NCBI GenBank assembly: GCA_001917435.1
Contig: MNEA01000098.1
Coordinates: 1 to 44,100, forward strand
Direction of reading: 5' to 3'
Source: Acidobacteria bacterium 13_2_20CM_2_57_6
Lineage (GTDB): Bacteria > Acidobacteriota > Terriglobia > Acidiferrales > UBA7541
Length of the DNA stretch: 44,100 bases
Position 1 is the stretch's first letter, and every line of letters starts with the position of its first letter. Below are positions 18,544 through 27,540 of this stretch, one piece after another. Below the pieces are notes generated by a model. It was not told where the DNA came from. It was given only the letters and a program-made list of their open reading frames with translations, and did no database searches. The position numbers were made by a program, and so were the translations under genes.

Positions 18544-20757
18544 TCAGCTGAACTCGCCAACAACCTCGAATCGACTCTCGTTCTGTGTTTGGATAAGCAC
18601 CGTGTCATTGCGCGGACCACGAAGGTTCGCAACCCGTCCGTTGATTCTGACTTTCAGTAATTTGTTTTGTAGGGGCAACCGCAGTTTCAAGTGCACCTCG
18701 TTGGGCGAACCCAGGCGGGATAGCTGCACGCTAGCAACGACTCTTTTCTCTGCAGGCAGGGCCACCAGTTTGAAACTAATTCTGCCCCAGCGCGTCGGTG
18801 CCCCGTCGATTCGAATTTCCTTCCCGCTGGCCACCCAATCACGCGGAACTCCTTTTGCCAGGTACAGCTTCTCTTCATCGGAGTCTTCGAGAACCAGCAT
18901 CCAGCGAATCAACAGCGGAATGGTTTGCTGCGCGGGGATGCAAAACAGCGCGGTGTCTCCACTAATGCCGGCCACTTCACCTGCAGTCCAACTCCCTCGA
19001 GTGTGATCGTGGTAACGGTGCGAGTAGAGGAACAGCAGGTACTCTTCAACGCGGTCCAGCCGCAGCAGCATCTGTGCATAGCCGTATGAAATGAAACCTA
19101 GAATGTCGCGGCCCTCCGGATGCGGCCGCTCTACGTTGGCAACGACTCCAAGCGTTGTGGCGCCGTATGCGCGCATGCAGTCGATCACCACGTTGGCAAG
19201 GCTGGTGGGCAGCATATCGGCCTGCAGCAGCTCGGCATAGGCGCGGTGCGCCCACTGTTGCGGGCTCGGCCTTTCCTTCTGCATCGATTCCCAAAATGTC
19301 AGCGTAGTTCCCGGGAAAGGCCCTATGTAAGGTGGATGCATGTCCTTCCGTACGTTCTTTTCCATGCTTGCCACCAGTGCATCCTGAAGTACCTTGCTTC
19401 GCGCCATCCAATCGACGGCCATTTTCTCCATCGCTGCCGAGCGCTTCGATCGGCTAACTTTGCTCCATGCTCGGGCGATATCTCTGAGCCCTCTAGCCGA
19501 GTATGCGTTGTTCGCGAAGTACGGCAGCCACCAAGTCATGGGTTTCGGGGCCAGGCAAGAATCCGATTCGCTCCAGCCGTGGATCAATCCGTAGCCGGGA
19601 TCGTCCTGCGGCAAGCGCAGGCTTTCCTCATGAAGGTCCACAAGCAAAGCCGCCGTCGCTGCGATTTTGTCACGATGTCGCAGCAACAAGGCATCGTCTT
19701 CCGTATAGTTGAAATATCGTGCCAGCAGCGAAAGGGTAAGGCCGAATTGTGCGATCTCCGGCCCACGCATGTTGTTCACGCCTGTGGCGTCCACGAAATC
19801 GCTGAAGAAGTTGTCAATCACTGTGCGCGCCATCTCGAAGCGCCCCCATTCGAGATTCGCGTAAACACTCATCGTGAAGATATCCTGGAATCCGTCATAC
19901 TCGGAGCCGTAGTAATCGCGGTCGACGGCCCCATATTTCGGATAAACACCGCCAGGCCGTACCATGAGCTCTTTCGCAAACGCATGTTTAGACATGTCGA
20001 TCCAGTCATATTCGGGTACGGAAGCCGCTGAGAAATCGCTTAACAACTTCTCCCAGTAACCCGTAAACGCTACGAGCGCGCGGTAGAACTGTTCGGGGCT
20101 TGGGTCCTCACGGCGCGGAGGGAAACCTGGGTAGGTGTGGCCGTAAACGACTCTTGTGATTTTGCCATTCTCAACACGCGCTGTGCGATGCCATGTCTGG
20201 ACGATGAATTTGTCGCGCGCCTGCACGTCGCCGAACACCACGATTTCGTCGTAAGCGGTTTCGGAGACGGTCACCACCTTTCGCACTGCAGGCATCCAGC
20301 CGCCGATGAGTCCATCGAATCGTTTTCGGGCCGCTTGGTTTGTCAGTTCGGGGAAGTACTGCACGGGATGATAAGTTCTCGTGCTGCCCGCGGGGAACAC
20401 CGGCATCGTGTCAAAACATTCTCTCGTCCCCACAATCGTGTCCCAGGGCAGCCTCCAACCCGAGCGCTCTGGTGACGACGATCCGAGAGGCGGAGCAGCC
20501 GACCGCACCATCCTAGGATCGGGGTCACCCCCGCTCGCAAGAAGGCGCTCTGCCAAAAGATCCGCACCCGTTATACCGATGTCCTTCAAGTTCAATCCAA
20601 GATAGGCTGGTTCGGTCTCCGGGAAGGAAGCCTCTGCGCTCTTCCGCAGTATGCGCACGCCATCCTTGGAAGAGACAAACGTGATCACTCCCTCGCGAGT
20701 CCGGAGGTCTTCGTATACTTTCCACATCGTCGCATCAATTTTGAATTCAGAAATCAA
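18544..20757 (-). CDS. Helical-barrel glycosidase-like protein, start unclear, possibly 5'-truncated
   Basis: 737 residues from a TTG at 20757 that has no ribosome site. The frame stays open upstream to a TAG at 20925-20923 and those 55 codons read like protein (SDHKLRPWTAATHCLPDD, then AFDPRSTSGAAPDIDGHT), yet contain no ATG, GTG or TTG. No signal peptide is visible. The central and C-terminal parts are helical with aromatic and acidic motifs (YDGFQDIFTMSVYANLEWG, LPYFANNAYSARGLRDIA, GLIHGWSESD) like (alpha/alpha)6-barrel glycoside hydrolases, followed by a beta-rich tail (GRISFKLVALPAEKRVVAS). I do not recognise the exact family. It follows the GntR gene on the same strand with a 17-nt gap to the TAG, suggesting one transcript. 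The 5' end may have been lost by deletion. Confidence 0.65.
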   Translation of the reverse strand: MISEFKIDATMWKVYEDLRTREGVITFVSSKDGVRILRKSAEASFPETEPAYLGLNLKDIGITGADLLAERLLASGGDPDPRMVRSAAPPLGSSSPERSGWRLPWDTIVGTRECFDTMPVFPAGSTRTYHPVQYFPELTNQAARKRFDGLIGGWMPAVRKVVTVSETAYDEIVVFGDVQARDKFIVQTWHRTARVENGKITRVVYGHTYPGFPPRREDPSPEQFYRALVAFTGYWEKLLSDFSAASVPEYDWIDMSKHAFAKELMVRPGGVYPKYGAVDRDYYGSEYDGFQDIFTMSVYANLEWGRFEMARTVIDNFFSDFVDATGVNNMRGPEIAQFGLTLSLLARYFNYTEDDALLLRHRDKIAATAALLVDLHEESLRLPQDDPGYGLIHGWSESDSCLAPKPMTWWLPYFANNAYSARGLRDIARAWSKVSRSKRSAAMEKMAVDWMARSKVLQDALVASMEKNVRKDMHPPYIGPFPGTTLTFWESMQKERPSPQQWAHRAYAELLQADMLPTSLANVVIDCMRAYGATTLGVVANVERPHPEGRDILGFISYGYAQMLLRLDRVEEYLLFLYSHRYHDHTRGSWTAGEVAGISGDTALFCIPAQQTIPLLIRWMLVLEDSDEEKLYLAKGVPRDWVASGKEIRIDGAPTRWGRISFKLVALPAEKRVVASVQLSRLGSPNEVHLKLRLPLQNKLLKVRINGRVANLRGPRNDTVLIQTQNESRFEVVGEFS

Positions 20758-20941
20758 GGTGTGACCATCGATATCCGGGGCGGCTCCCGAAGTCGAGCGC
20801 GGGTCGAAAGCTGCGGGGAGATCGGCAGTCTCGCTCGGTATCTCAGCTGCTTTGACATCGTCTGGCAGACAATGAGTGGCCGCGGTCCAAGGACGTAACT
20901 TGTGGTCACTGCGAGGAACGAACTAGGGCACTCTCGGCCGT

Positions 20942-21637
20942 TCAAGGGTGCTGCTCGCGATGGCGCTTGATGAATTCCTTCAAGTATTCGCCGGCGTCGG
21001 TAATGTGTTTCCACAGAGCGGCAGAGGCTAATTCGGGATCTTTTGTCTTGCAGACATCGAGAAGTTCGCGGTGCGCTTGGCCGGCACGGTGTAAATCACG
21101 CGTGAATACCAGGTGGAGACGAGTGTATCGGTCACAGTTAATGTTCAGCTTCTTCAAAAACGAAAGCATCACCGGGCGATTGGCCGGTGCATAGAGTGCA
21201 GAATGGAAACTCCAGTTCCACCGGCCCCAGGACTTTACCTCCGAATCATTCTCAAGAGATTGTTCGTACTGGCGAAGGATGTCTTCAGCGCGCTTGAACT
21301 CATCTTCCTTCATGTTAGGGATCGCGCAGCGCAGCATGTAGCACTCCAGGACCGCGCGCGTTTCGAACAACTCCATGATCTCGCTTGGAGAAAGAGCCGA
21401 AACAACCGCGCCTCGATTCGCCACAATGGTAATGAGTCCTTCAGCCGCCAGATGGCTGAGAGCCTCGCGCACAGGAATACGACTGATCTGAAATTCAGTG
21501 GCAATGGCGTCCTGCCGAAGTTGTTCTCCTTCGCGCAATTCGCCACTGAGGATTTTTTCTGTGAGTCTCTCGACAACAGCAGCAGAAAGGGATTGCCGAG
21601 GGATTGGTGCCGATTGTTTTGGGGTGAGCGTCTCCAT
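20942..21637 (-). CDS. GntR-family transcriptional regulator, FadR subfamily (FCD domain)
   Basis: 231 residues from ATG 21637; ATGs at 21664 and 21823 are also in frame but add unlikely N-terminal sequence. The winged helix spans residues 17-85, with recognition helix FQISRIPVREALSHLAAEG. The FCD ligand-binding domain spans about 95-220, with the FETRAVLE entry helix and the FH, AHREL and WKHI histidines that usually hold a metal in FadR/FCD proteins. Such regulators respond to small carboxylates or amino-acid and sugar-acid metabolites, usually as repressors. It is divergent from the propeller-peptidase operon and upstream of the glycosidase-like gene. A palindrome TGCATA-CAA-TATACA lies in the divergent promoter region and recurs at two other promoters in this window; I infer these are its operators. 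Confidence 0.9.
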   Translation of the reverse strand: METLTPKQSAPIPRQSLSAAVVERLTEKILSGELREGEQLRQDAIATEFQISRIPVREALSHLAAEGLITIVANRGAVVSALSPSEIMELFETRAVLECYMLRCAIPNMKEDEFKRAEDILRQYEQSLENDSEVKSWGRWNWSFHSALYAPANRPVMLSFLKKLNINCDRYTRLHLVFTRDLHRAGQAHRELLDVCKTKDPELASAALWKHITDAGEYLKEFIKRHREQHP

Positions 21638-21775
21638 GTTTGGGTCAAAATCCACAAACATCATGATACAGGGGATAGCGCTCGTACTGTACGTCCCACT
21701 AAGTAAAAGAAACGACCGAATCAAAGTAGACGGCGCGCAGCACAGTAAAACGGCGATCAGTATAAGCGAAAACGG

Positions 21776-21804
21776 TTGACGAGCCGTCTTGCATACAATA
21801 TACA
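21776..21804 (+). promoter_or_regulatory. Sigma70-type promoter with overlapping GntR-type palindrome
   Basis: TTGACG (21776-21781), a 17-bp spacer and TATACA (21799-21804). The -10 is the right half of TGCATA-CAA-TATACA (21790-21804). It drives the plus-strand operon starting at 21898 and sits in the region divergent from the GntR gene, the usual place for an autoregulatory operator. Confidence 0.6.
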
Positions 21805-21897
21805 TAATTCTGCCGGTGCACAAACCTTATTTTGACTCGCGCTAACCGCCACCGTTCCTGACTCTTGCAGGTGGCTGTTGCAGGGAGGGGCCCAAAA

Positions 21898-24800
21898 ATG
21901 CGTTTTCTCCTTCTTTGCCTGAAGATCGGAATTCTGGCTTTGGGAATATGGACCGCGGGACTGAGCGCCTATGCCCAGGGCCCAAACGCCGCACCCAAAG
22001 ACCAAGAAACTTTTCGGTTTAGGTTTCTTGGGCCGCGCGTTGGGAATCGAATCGCCTCCGTGGCAGGAGTGCCAGGGGACGCAAGCACCTATTATGCGGG
22101 AGCTGCATCCGGCGGAGTCTGGAAGTCGGCTGACGGAGGTAACAACTGGGAACCAATCTTCGATAAACAGCCAGCCGCAGCGATTGGAGCGATTGCGGTT
22201 GCTCCTTCCGATCCATCCATGGTCTGGGCCGGGACGGGGGAAGCCTGGGCGATTCGCGACAGCGATGTCATGGGGAACGGCGTCTATTTATCCACAGATT
22301 CCGGAAAATCATGGAATCATGTTGGTCTCGATGAGACGGGGAGAATCGGGAGGATTCTCATTCATCCGACGAATCCAGACATTGCATTTGTTTGCGCCCT
22401 GGGGCGTGCCACGGGACCGCAACAAGAGCGAGGCGTCTACCGGACCGCAGACCGGGGACAACACTGGGAGCGCGTGCTCTTTGCCGATGAAAACACGGGA
22501 TGCTCCGGCCTCGCGATGGATCCGCACAATCCACGGATTCTGCTAGCGGGCATGTGGCAACTCGAAATGCACACCTGGGGAGAATTCAGCGGAGGACCTG
22601 GCAGTGCGATCTACATGTCCAAGGACGGCGGTACGAAATGGACCAAACTCGAGGGGCGCGGATTGTCGAAGCCTCCAGTGGGGAAGATAGACGTCGCGAT
22701 TGCCCCTACGAATTCGAACCGCTTCTTTGCGTTGATCCAGACGAAGGACCAAGGCTCGCTGTGGAGATCAGACGACGGTGGGGAGCATTGGCATACCGTA
22801 AATTACCAGCGGCAGCTAATAGGACGTGCCGGTTACTACATTCGAATCGCCGTCTCTACCGGAAACGATAACGAAATCTACGTGGCCAACAGCAGTTTTC
22901 TCGAATCCTTGGATGGCGGTGAAACATTCAAGGAAGTGCCGTGGGGTGGCGACAATCACGACATCTGGATTGACCCGCTGAATCCTGATCGTTTCGTGAT
23001 CACCGACGACGCAGGGTTGAGTATTACCACGGTTCACGGGCGGGGATTTCATCACGTGACGCTGCCGATCGGACAGATGTATCACGTCGCCGTGGACAAT
23101 CAGGTGCCGTACTACGTCTACAGCAACATGCAAGATGGACCGAACATGCGCGGTCCCAGCTTACCGTTGGGCGGCGGCCCTATCGAAATCGGTTGGGAAC
23201 GTCGAATGGGCGGCTGCGAATCAGGCTTTACCCTTCCTGACCCCCAGGACCCGAACATTGTTTGGTCCAGTTGTTATGCGAACGAAGTCACTCGCTGGGA
23301 CGCCAGGATCAAGCGGGCGCGATCCGTCAGTCCTTGGATTCATACCTTAGATTCGCCTCCGAACGAATTGAAGTACCGTTGCCACTGGACCCCTCCGCTG
23401 GCCATCGATCCATTCGATCACAACTCCGTTTATTACGGTTGCCAGGTCATCTTCAAGACGAGCAATGGAGGGCAGAGTTGGTCGGTCATAAGTCCAGATC
23501 TATCTACGCAAGATCCCTCTCATATCGTGTCGTCGGGCGGAATCGTGGGTGACAATTTAGGCCAATTCTACGGTGAAGTCGTATTCGCAATTGCTCCTTC
23601 CCAGTTGCAGCAGGGTCTCATTTGGGCCGGGACTAATGATGGGCAGATCTGGTACACGAAGGATGCGGGTGCTAATTGGACGAACGTCACGAAGAACATT
23701 GGGGGCATGCCGCCATGGGGCACGGTTACCAGCATCGAGCCATCGCATTTCGATCCGGGAACTGCCTACGTCAGCGTCGATTTCCACCTGGTTGACAACC
23801 GCGATCCTTACATTTACAAAACCACCGATTTTGGGAAGACCTGGAAACCGATTGTAGGAGGCTTGCCCAAGCATCCATTGTCGTACGTTCGAAGCGTTGC
23901 GGAAGACCCTAACGTGAAGGGTTTGTTGTTTGTAGGCACTGGAAATGAAATTTATTATTCGCTCGACGACGGAACTCACTGGACCATTCTAGGTGGCGAG
24001 TTACCGCACGCGCCGGTGACGTGGGCCGTCGTACAGAAGCAATTCCACGACCTAGTCATCTCCACCTACGGCCGGGGGCTCTACATTCTGGATGACATCA
24101 CACCTCTCGAGCAGATGGCGCAGAAAGTATCGGATACACCGGTCCGTCTGTTTGAGCCGCGCGACACCTTTGCTCTCTCTCCCGGTGGACGCGCCCTAAT
24201 AACGTATTCGTTGAAGTCGGCGCCAAAGGCACCTCCAGTTATTGAGATCCTCGATGCCCAAGGTGCCGTGGTTCGAAAACTCAGTGGGCCACGCCATGTA
24301 GGAATGAATCGAGCCGAATGGGACCTCCGCTATGAACCACCCAAGCTTGTTGCGTTGCGCACTGTGCCGGCTGAGAACCCGCACATCTGGGAAGAGCCGC
24401 GGTTTAGGGGAACAGATGCCAGACCAGTCCTTCATTGGGGCATCAAGGAAGCGGAAGTCGGGCCGGTTGCACTTCCAGGAAAATATACGATTCGCTTAAC
24501 GATCGACAACCAAACTTACACCCAGCCTCTAACCATCCTGAAAGACCCGAAAGTTTCTGCAAGCGATACCGAACTGGAAGCCTCTTTTAAGATGCAAATG
24601 CGGATCCGCGATGACATTAGCAGGACCGCCCAGTCCGTGAACCGGATCGAATGGATGCGCAAGCAGATCGGGGTAGTCCAGGGGATGCTGCGAAGCGAAG
24701 GAGAGCAGCATCCCGGCCCCAAAACGGACGAAGGAAGCACGATCGAACCACCCGATGACCAAGATAAAGCAAATCCGAACGCAGAATTACTCAGCTCCCT

Positions 24801-25149
24801 CAAAACGATGGACCAGAAAATGCAGGATGTCGAATACAAATTCATTTCGCGCGCCGAAGCTTTAAGCGACGATAAGTATTATTCCTCGGCAGACAAAATT
24901 TATCTCAATCTGATTTGGTTGAACGCTGAAGTGGGTGCGGGCGGCGGGGACGTCGCCGGAGGCGTCGGATACGGTCCGACAGACACGGCCATGACCCTGC
25001 TTCAGATGCTTGAAAAGGACCTCACCGCTGCCGAGAGTGACGTGCAAACTTTACTCGACAAGGATGTTCCAGAGTTTAATCGAGCTCTACTCCAACGCCG
25101 CATAACTCCAATAACGGCTGCGAACTCTGCTACTCAGTCGCCCCAATAG
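21898..25149 (+). CDS. Secreted VPS10/BNR-type Asp-box beta-propeller protein
   Basis: 1083 residues from ATG 21898 (GGAGGGG 8 nt upstream); an in-frame start at 21865 would spoil the signal peptide. The signal peptide ends near AYAQ (27). About ten Asp-box loops follow (SADGGNNW, STDSGKSW, TADRGQHW, SKDGGTKW, SDDGGEHW, SLDGGETF, TKDAGANW, TTDFGKTW, SLDDGTHW), giving one or two sortilin-like propellers over residues 40-740. A beta-sandwich segment and a charged helical tail follow. Such proteins are often labelled glycosyl hydrolase in acidobacteria, but no sialidase Arg triad is evident, so binding or scaffolding is as likely as catalysis. First gene of an operon with the S9 peptidase (84-nt gap). 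Its promoter carries the GntR-type palindrome. Confidence 0.85.
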   Translation: MRFLLLCLKIGILALGIWTAGLSAYAQGPNAAPKDQETFRFRFLGPRVGNRIASVAGVPGDASTYYAGAASGGVWKSADGGNNWEPIFDKQPAAAIGAIAVAPSDPSMVWAGTGEAWAIRDSDVMGNGVYLSTDSGKSWNHVGLDETGRIGRILIHPTNPDIAFVCALGRATGPQQERGVYRTADRGQHWERVLFADENTGCSGLAMDPHNPRILLAGMWQLEMHTWGEFSGGPGSAIYMSKDGGTKWTKLEGRGLSKPPVGKIDVAIAPTNSNRFFALIQTKDQGSLWRSDDGGEHWHTVNYQRQLIGRAGYYIRIAVSTGNDNEIYVANSSFLESLDGGETFKEVPWGGDNHDIWIDPLNPDRFVITDDAGLSITTVHGRGFHHVTLPIGQMYHVAVDNQVPYYVYSNMQDGPNMRGPSLPLGGGPIEIGWERRMGGCESGFTLPDPQDPNIVWSSCYANEVTRWDARIKRARSVSPWIHTLDSPPNELKYRCHWTPPLAIDPFDHNSVYYGCQVIFKTSNGGQSWSVISPDLSTQDPSHIVSSGGIVGDNLGQFYGEVVFAIAPSQLQQGLIWAGTNDGQIWYTKDAGANWTNVTKNIGGMPPWGTVTSIEPSHFDPGTAYVSVDFHLVDNRDPYIYKTTDFGKTWKPIVGGLPKHPLSYVRSVAEDPNVKGLLFVGTGNEIYYSLDDGTHWTILGGELPHAPVTWAVVQKQFHDLVISTYGRGLYILDDITPLEQMAQKVSDTPVRLFEPRDTFALSPGGRALITYSLKSAPKAPPVIEILDAQGAVVRKLSGPRHVGMNRAEWDLRYEPPKLVALRTVPAENPHIWEEPRFRGTDARPVLHWGIKEAEVGPVALPGKYTIRLTIDNQTYTQPLTILKDPKVSASDTELEASFKMQMRIRDDISRTAQSVNRIEWMRKQIGVVQGMLRSEGEQHPGPKTDEGSTIEPPDDQDKANPNAELLSSLKTMDQKMQDVEYKFISRAEALSDDKYYSSADKIYLNLIWLNAEVGAGGGDVAGGVGYGPTDTAMTLLQMLEKDLTAAESDVQTLLDKDVPEFNRALLQRRITPITAANSATQSPQ

Positions 25150-25233
25150 CAACCCCCATAACAGAGGAAGGCCATAGGGCAATGCAACTTTATCTTTCCA
25201 AAACCCGCAAATCGTGAAAGGTGGGAACAAGAG

Positions 25234-27540
25234 ATGACATCCTGGTGCAGGACTTTGGCCGTCGTCGCAGTGCTCGTTTGCCTTTCAGTGCCAATCTGTC
25301 CGGCGCAGGGAACGCGCGAGGACTACCAGCGTGCTCAGCAATTCTTGCCTGGGAACCTGCGGCATCGTGTTTATATTGCTGAAGTCATTCCCCACTGGAT
25401 CGCCGAGAAGAGTCGCTTTTGGTATCGCAAAGCTGGCACTAAGGGGACGGACTTTATCCTGGTCGACCGAGAGCGTAATACGTCAGGCCCCGCATTTGAT
25501 CACGCTCGGTTAGCCGTTTCTCTTTCGAAAGCTACGAAACGCGATTATCAGCCAACTGAGCTTCCGTTCGACACCTTTGATTATGCAAAGGATGCGAAGT
25601 CCGTCTCATTTCAAGTCGAAGGAACTCCGTGGACGTGCCAGCTCGAAAACTATGAGTGCAAAAGGGGCCCGGAACCGTTAGCTGGGCAATATGAAGAAGC
25701 GTCGCCAAACAAGGAATGGGTCGCCTATGTGAAGGAACACGACTTGTATCTCCGTTACGCGGCCACCGGAGAGATCGTACGCCTGACCCGGGATGGCGAG
25801 GAATCTTGGGATTACGCAACGCCAATTCCGTCGCTGCGGCCGATGGTTGCGCAAGGGACCCAGGATGTGAAGCAGCGGCCTGCAGTTTTCTGGTCGCCGG
25901 ATTCCTCCAAGCTGGTTACCTACCGGATGGACACGCGAAATGCAGGGCGGTTTACAAACTTGCAGTTCGTTCCACCGGGGCAGCTTCGGCCCAAGGCATT
26001 CTCTGTCGTCTATCCCTTGCCCGGAGAGGTCTTGCCCAAAGCCGATCCAGTCATTTTTGATGTTCAGAAAGGCAGGCGCATCGATGTGAAAACCCCATCC
26101 TTGGAGGTCCAGTTTCAGGGCGGGCCGGGTTTCGAGTGGTTTCCCGACAATAAGACCATCTACTACGAGGCCGAGGAGCGTGGGGAAAAGGCCATTGAGC
26201 TGCGAACCGTAGATTCTGAAACAGGGGAACAAAAGGTTGTCGTTCGAGAAAAGTCCGATCACTACGTCGATCCAGGAGAGACCTTCTTCCGATTTCTTCA
26301 CGTCTCGGAAGAAATCCTTTGGTCCTCAGAGCGGGACGGCTGGAATCATTTATACCTTTACGACCAGAAGACAGGTGCTCTGAAAAACCAGGTGACCCGG
26401 GGCCCGTGGGTTGTCCGCAGTATCGTCGCCGTCGACGAGAAATCACGGCGCGTTTATTTTCTGGCGAACGGACGCGAGAAGGGTGAAGATCCCTATCAAA
26501 CACACCTATACAGTATCGGCCTCGACGGGAACAACGTGACGGCGCTGACTCCGTCGAATGCCAATCACACAGTGAGCCTATCGCCTGACCATTTTTGTTT
26601 CGTCGATAATTCCTCACGGCCTGATCTTCCCGGGGAAGTAATTCTGCGAAGCGTGAAAGACGGCTCGCAAATTCGTGTCCTTGAGCAAACCGACGCGAGC
26701 GAACTGCTCAAAGAGAACTGGAAGTTTCCTGAGGCATTTCAAGGCAAAGCCAAGGATGGCGCGACGGATCTTTATGGACTCATCTGGCGCCCATCAAACT
26801 TCGATGCCACAAAGAAGTACCCCATCATCGAAATGGTTTATACCGGCCCCCAGGCGTTCTTCGTTCCAAAGACATTTGGGGCAGCGCTGCGTGGCTTGCA
26901 GTCAGTCGCGGAGCTCGGCTTCATTGTAGTGATGGTCGACGGACGAGGCACGACCGGACGCTCTCGTGCTTTCCATGAGTTCTCGTATCGAAATCTGGGC
27001 GGCGCGTTTGAAGACCATGTAGCCATGATCCAGCAAATGGCTGCCCGATATTCGTACATGGACGCGACACGGGTTGGAATTTTTGGTACCTCCGCCGGTG
27101 CCTACGGCGCCGCCCATGCCATGCTGGCATTTCCTGATTTCTACAAAGTCGGTATTGCGATCTCCGGAGATCACGATGCAAGACTAGACAAGGCCTGGTG
27201 GAATGAACTCTACCAAGGATTTCCCGTAGGTCCCGACTACGCCGAGCAGTCCAACGTCACGATGGCGGACCGCCTCCAGGGACATCTGCTGATCGAGCAT
27301 GGTGACGTCGACGATAACGTGCACGTCGTCGAGACCATGCGGTTTGCCGATGCTCTCATGAAGGCTAACAAGGACTTCGACATGCTCATCGTTCCAAACA
27401 TGTATCACGGAGAAGGCGGCAATTTGTACCTAGTGAGGCGGCGATGGGATTATTTCGTTCGAAACCTTCTCGGCGTGACCCCACCCGGCAACTTTGAAAT
27501 CCACGAGGACCGGGAAGCATCTCCGGCAGGTTCCCGATGA
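25234..27540 (+). CDS. Exported S9-family prolyl oligopeptidase / DPP-IV-like peptidase
   Basis: 768 residues with a signal peptide ending near CPAQG (25) and an AGGTGGG ribosome site. Residues 90-500 form the DPP-IV N-terminal beta-propeller and 550-755 the alpha/beta-hydrolase peptidase domain. The catalytic triad is visible: S620 in FGTSAGAYG, D693 in HGDVDDNVH and H725 in MYHGEGG. S9 peptidases usually cleave after proline in short peptides or remove N-terminal Xaa-Pro. The Glu-Glu pair (YEEE-type motif) that clamps the free N-terminus in classical DPP-IV is not seen; the corresponding stretch reads EESWDYATP. Specificity may therefore differ. The nucleophile elbow GTSAG also departs from the common GWSYGG. 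Last four bases (ATGA) overlap the next start. Likely periplasmic. Confidence 0.9.
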   Translation: MTSWCRTLAVVAVLVCLSVPICPAQGTREDYQRAQQFLPGNLRHRVYIAEVIPHWIAEKSRFWYRKAGTKGTDFILVDRERNTSGPAFDHARLAVSLSKATKRDYQPTELPFDTFDYAKDAKSVSFQVEGTPWTCQLENYECKRGPEPLAGQYEEASPNKEWVAYVKEHDLYLRYAATGEIVRLTRDGEESWDYATPIPSLRPMVAQGTQDVKQRPAVFWSPDSSKLVTYRMDTRNAGRFTNLQFVPPGQLRPKAFSVVYPLPGEVLPKADPVIFDVQKGRRIDVKTPSLEVQFQGGPGFEWFPDNKTIYYEAEERGEKAIELRTVDSETGEQKVVVREKSDHYVDPGETFFRFLHVSEEILWSSERDGWNHLYLYDQKTGALKNQVTRGPWVVRSIVAVDEKSRRVYFLANGREKGEDPYQTHLYSIGLDGNNVTALTPSNANHTVSLSPDHFCFVDNSSRPDLPGEVILRSVKDGSQIRVLEQTDASELLKENWKFPEAFQGKAKDGATDLYGLIWRPSNFDATKKYPIIEMVYTGPQAFFVPKTFGAALRGLQSVAELGFIVVMVDGRGTTGRSRAFHEFSYRNLGGAFEDHVAMIQQMAARYSYMDATRVGIFGTSAGAYGAAHAMLAFPDFYKVGIAISGDHDARLDKAWWNELYQGFPVGPDYAEQSNVTMADRLQGHLLIEHGDVDDNVHVVETMRFADALMKANKDFDMLIVPNMYHGEGGNLYLVRRRWDYFVRNLLGVTPPGNFEIHEDREASPAGSR

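Noticed and set aside
20754..21014. Minus-strand 86-codon frame spanning the GntR end and the glycosidase-like start
   Set aside because: It is out of frame with both real genes; the third frame over the same bases reads as a better protein continuation of the downstream gene.
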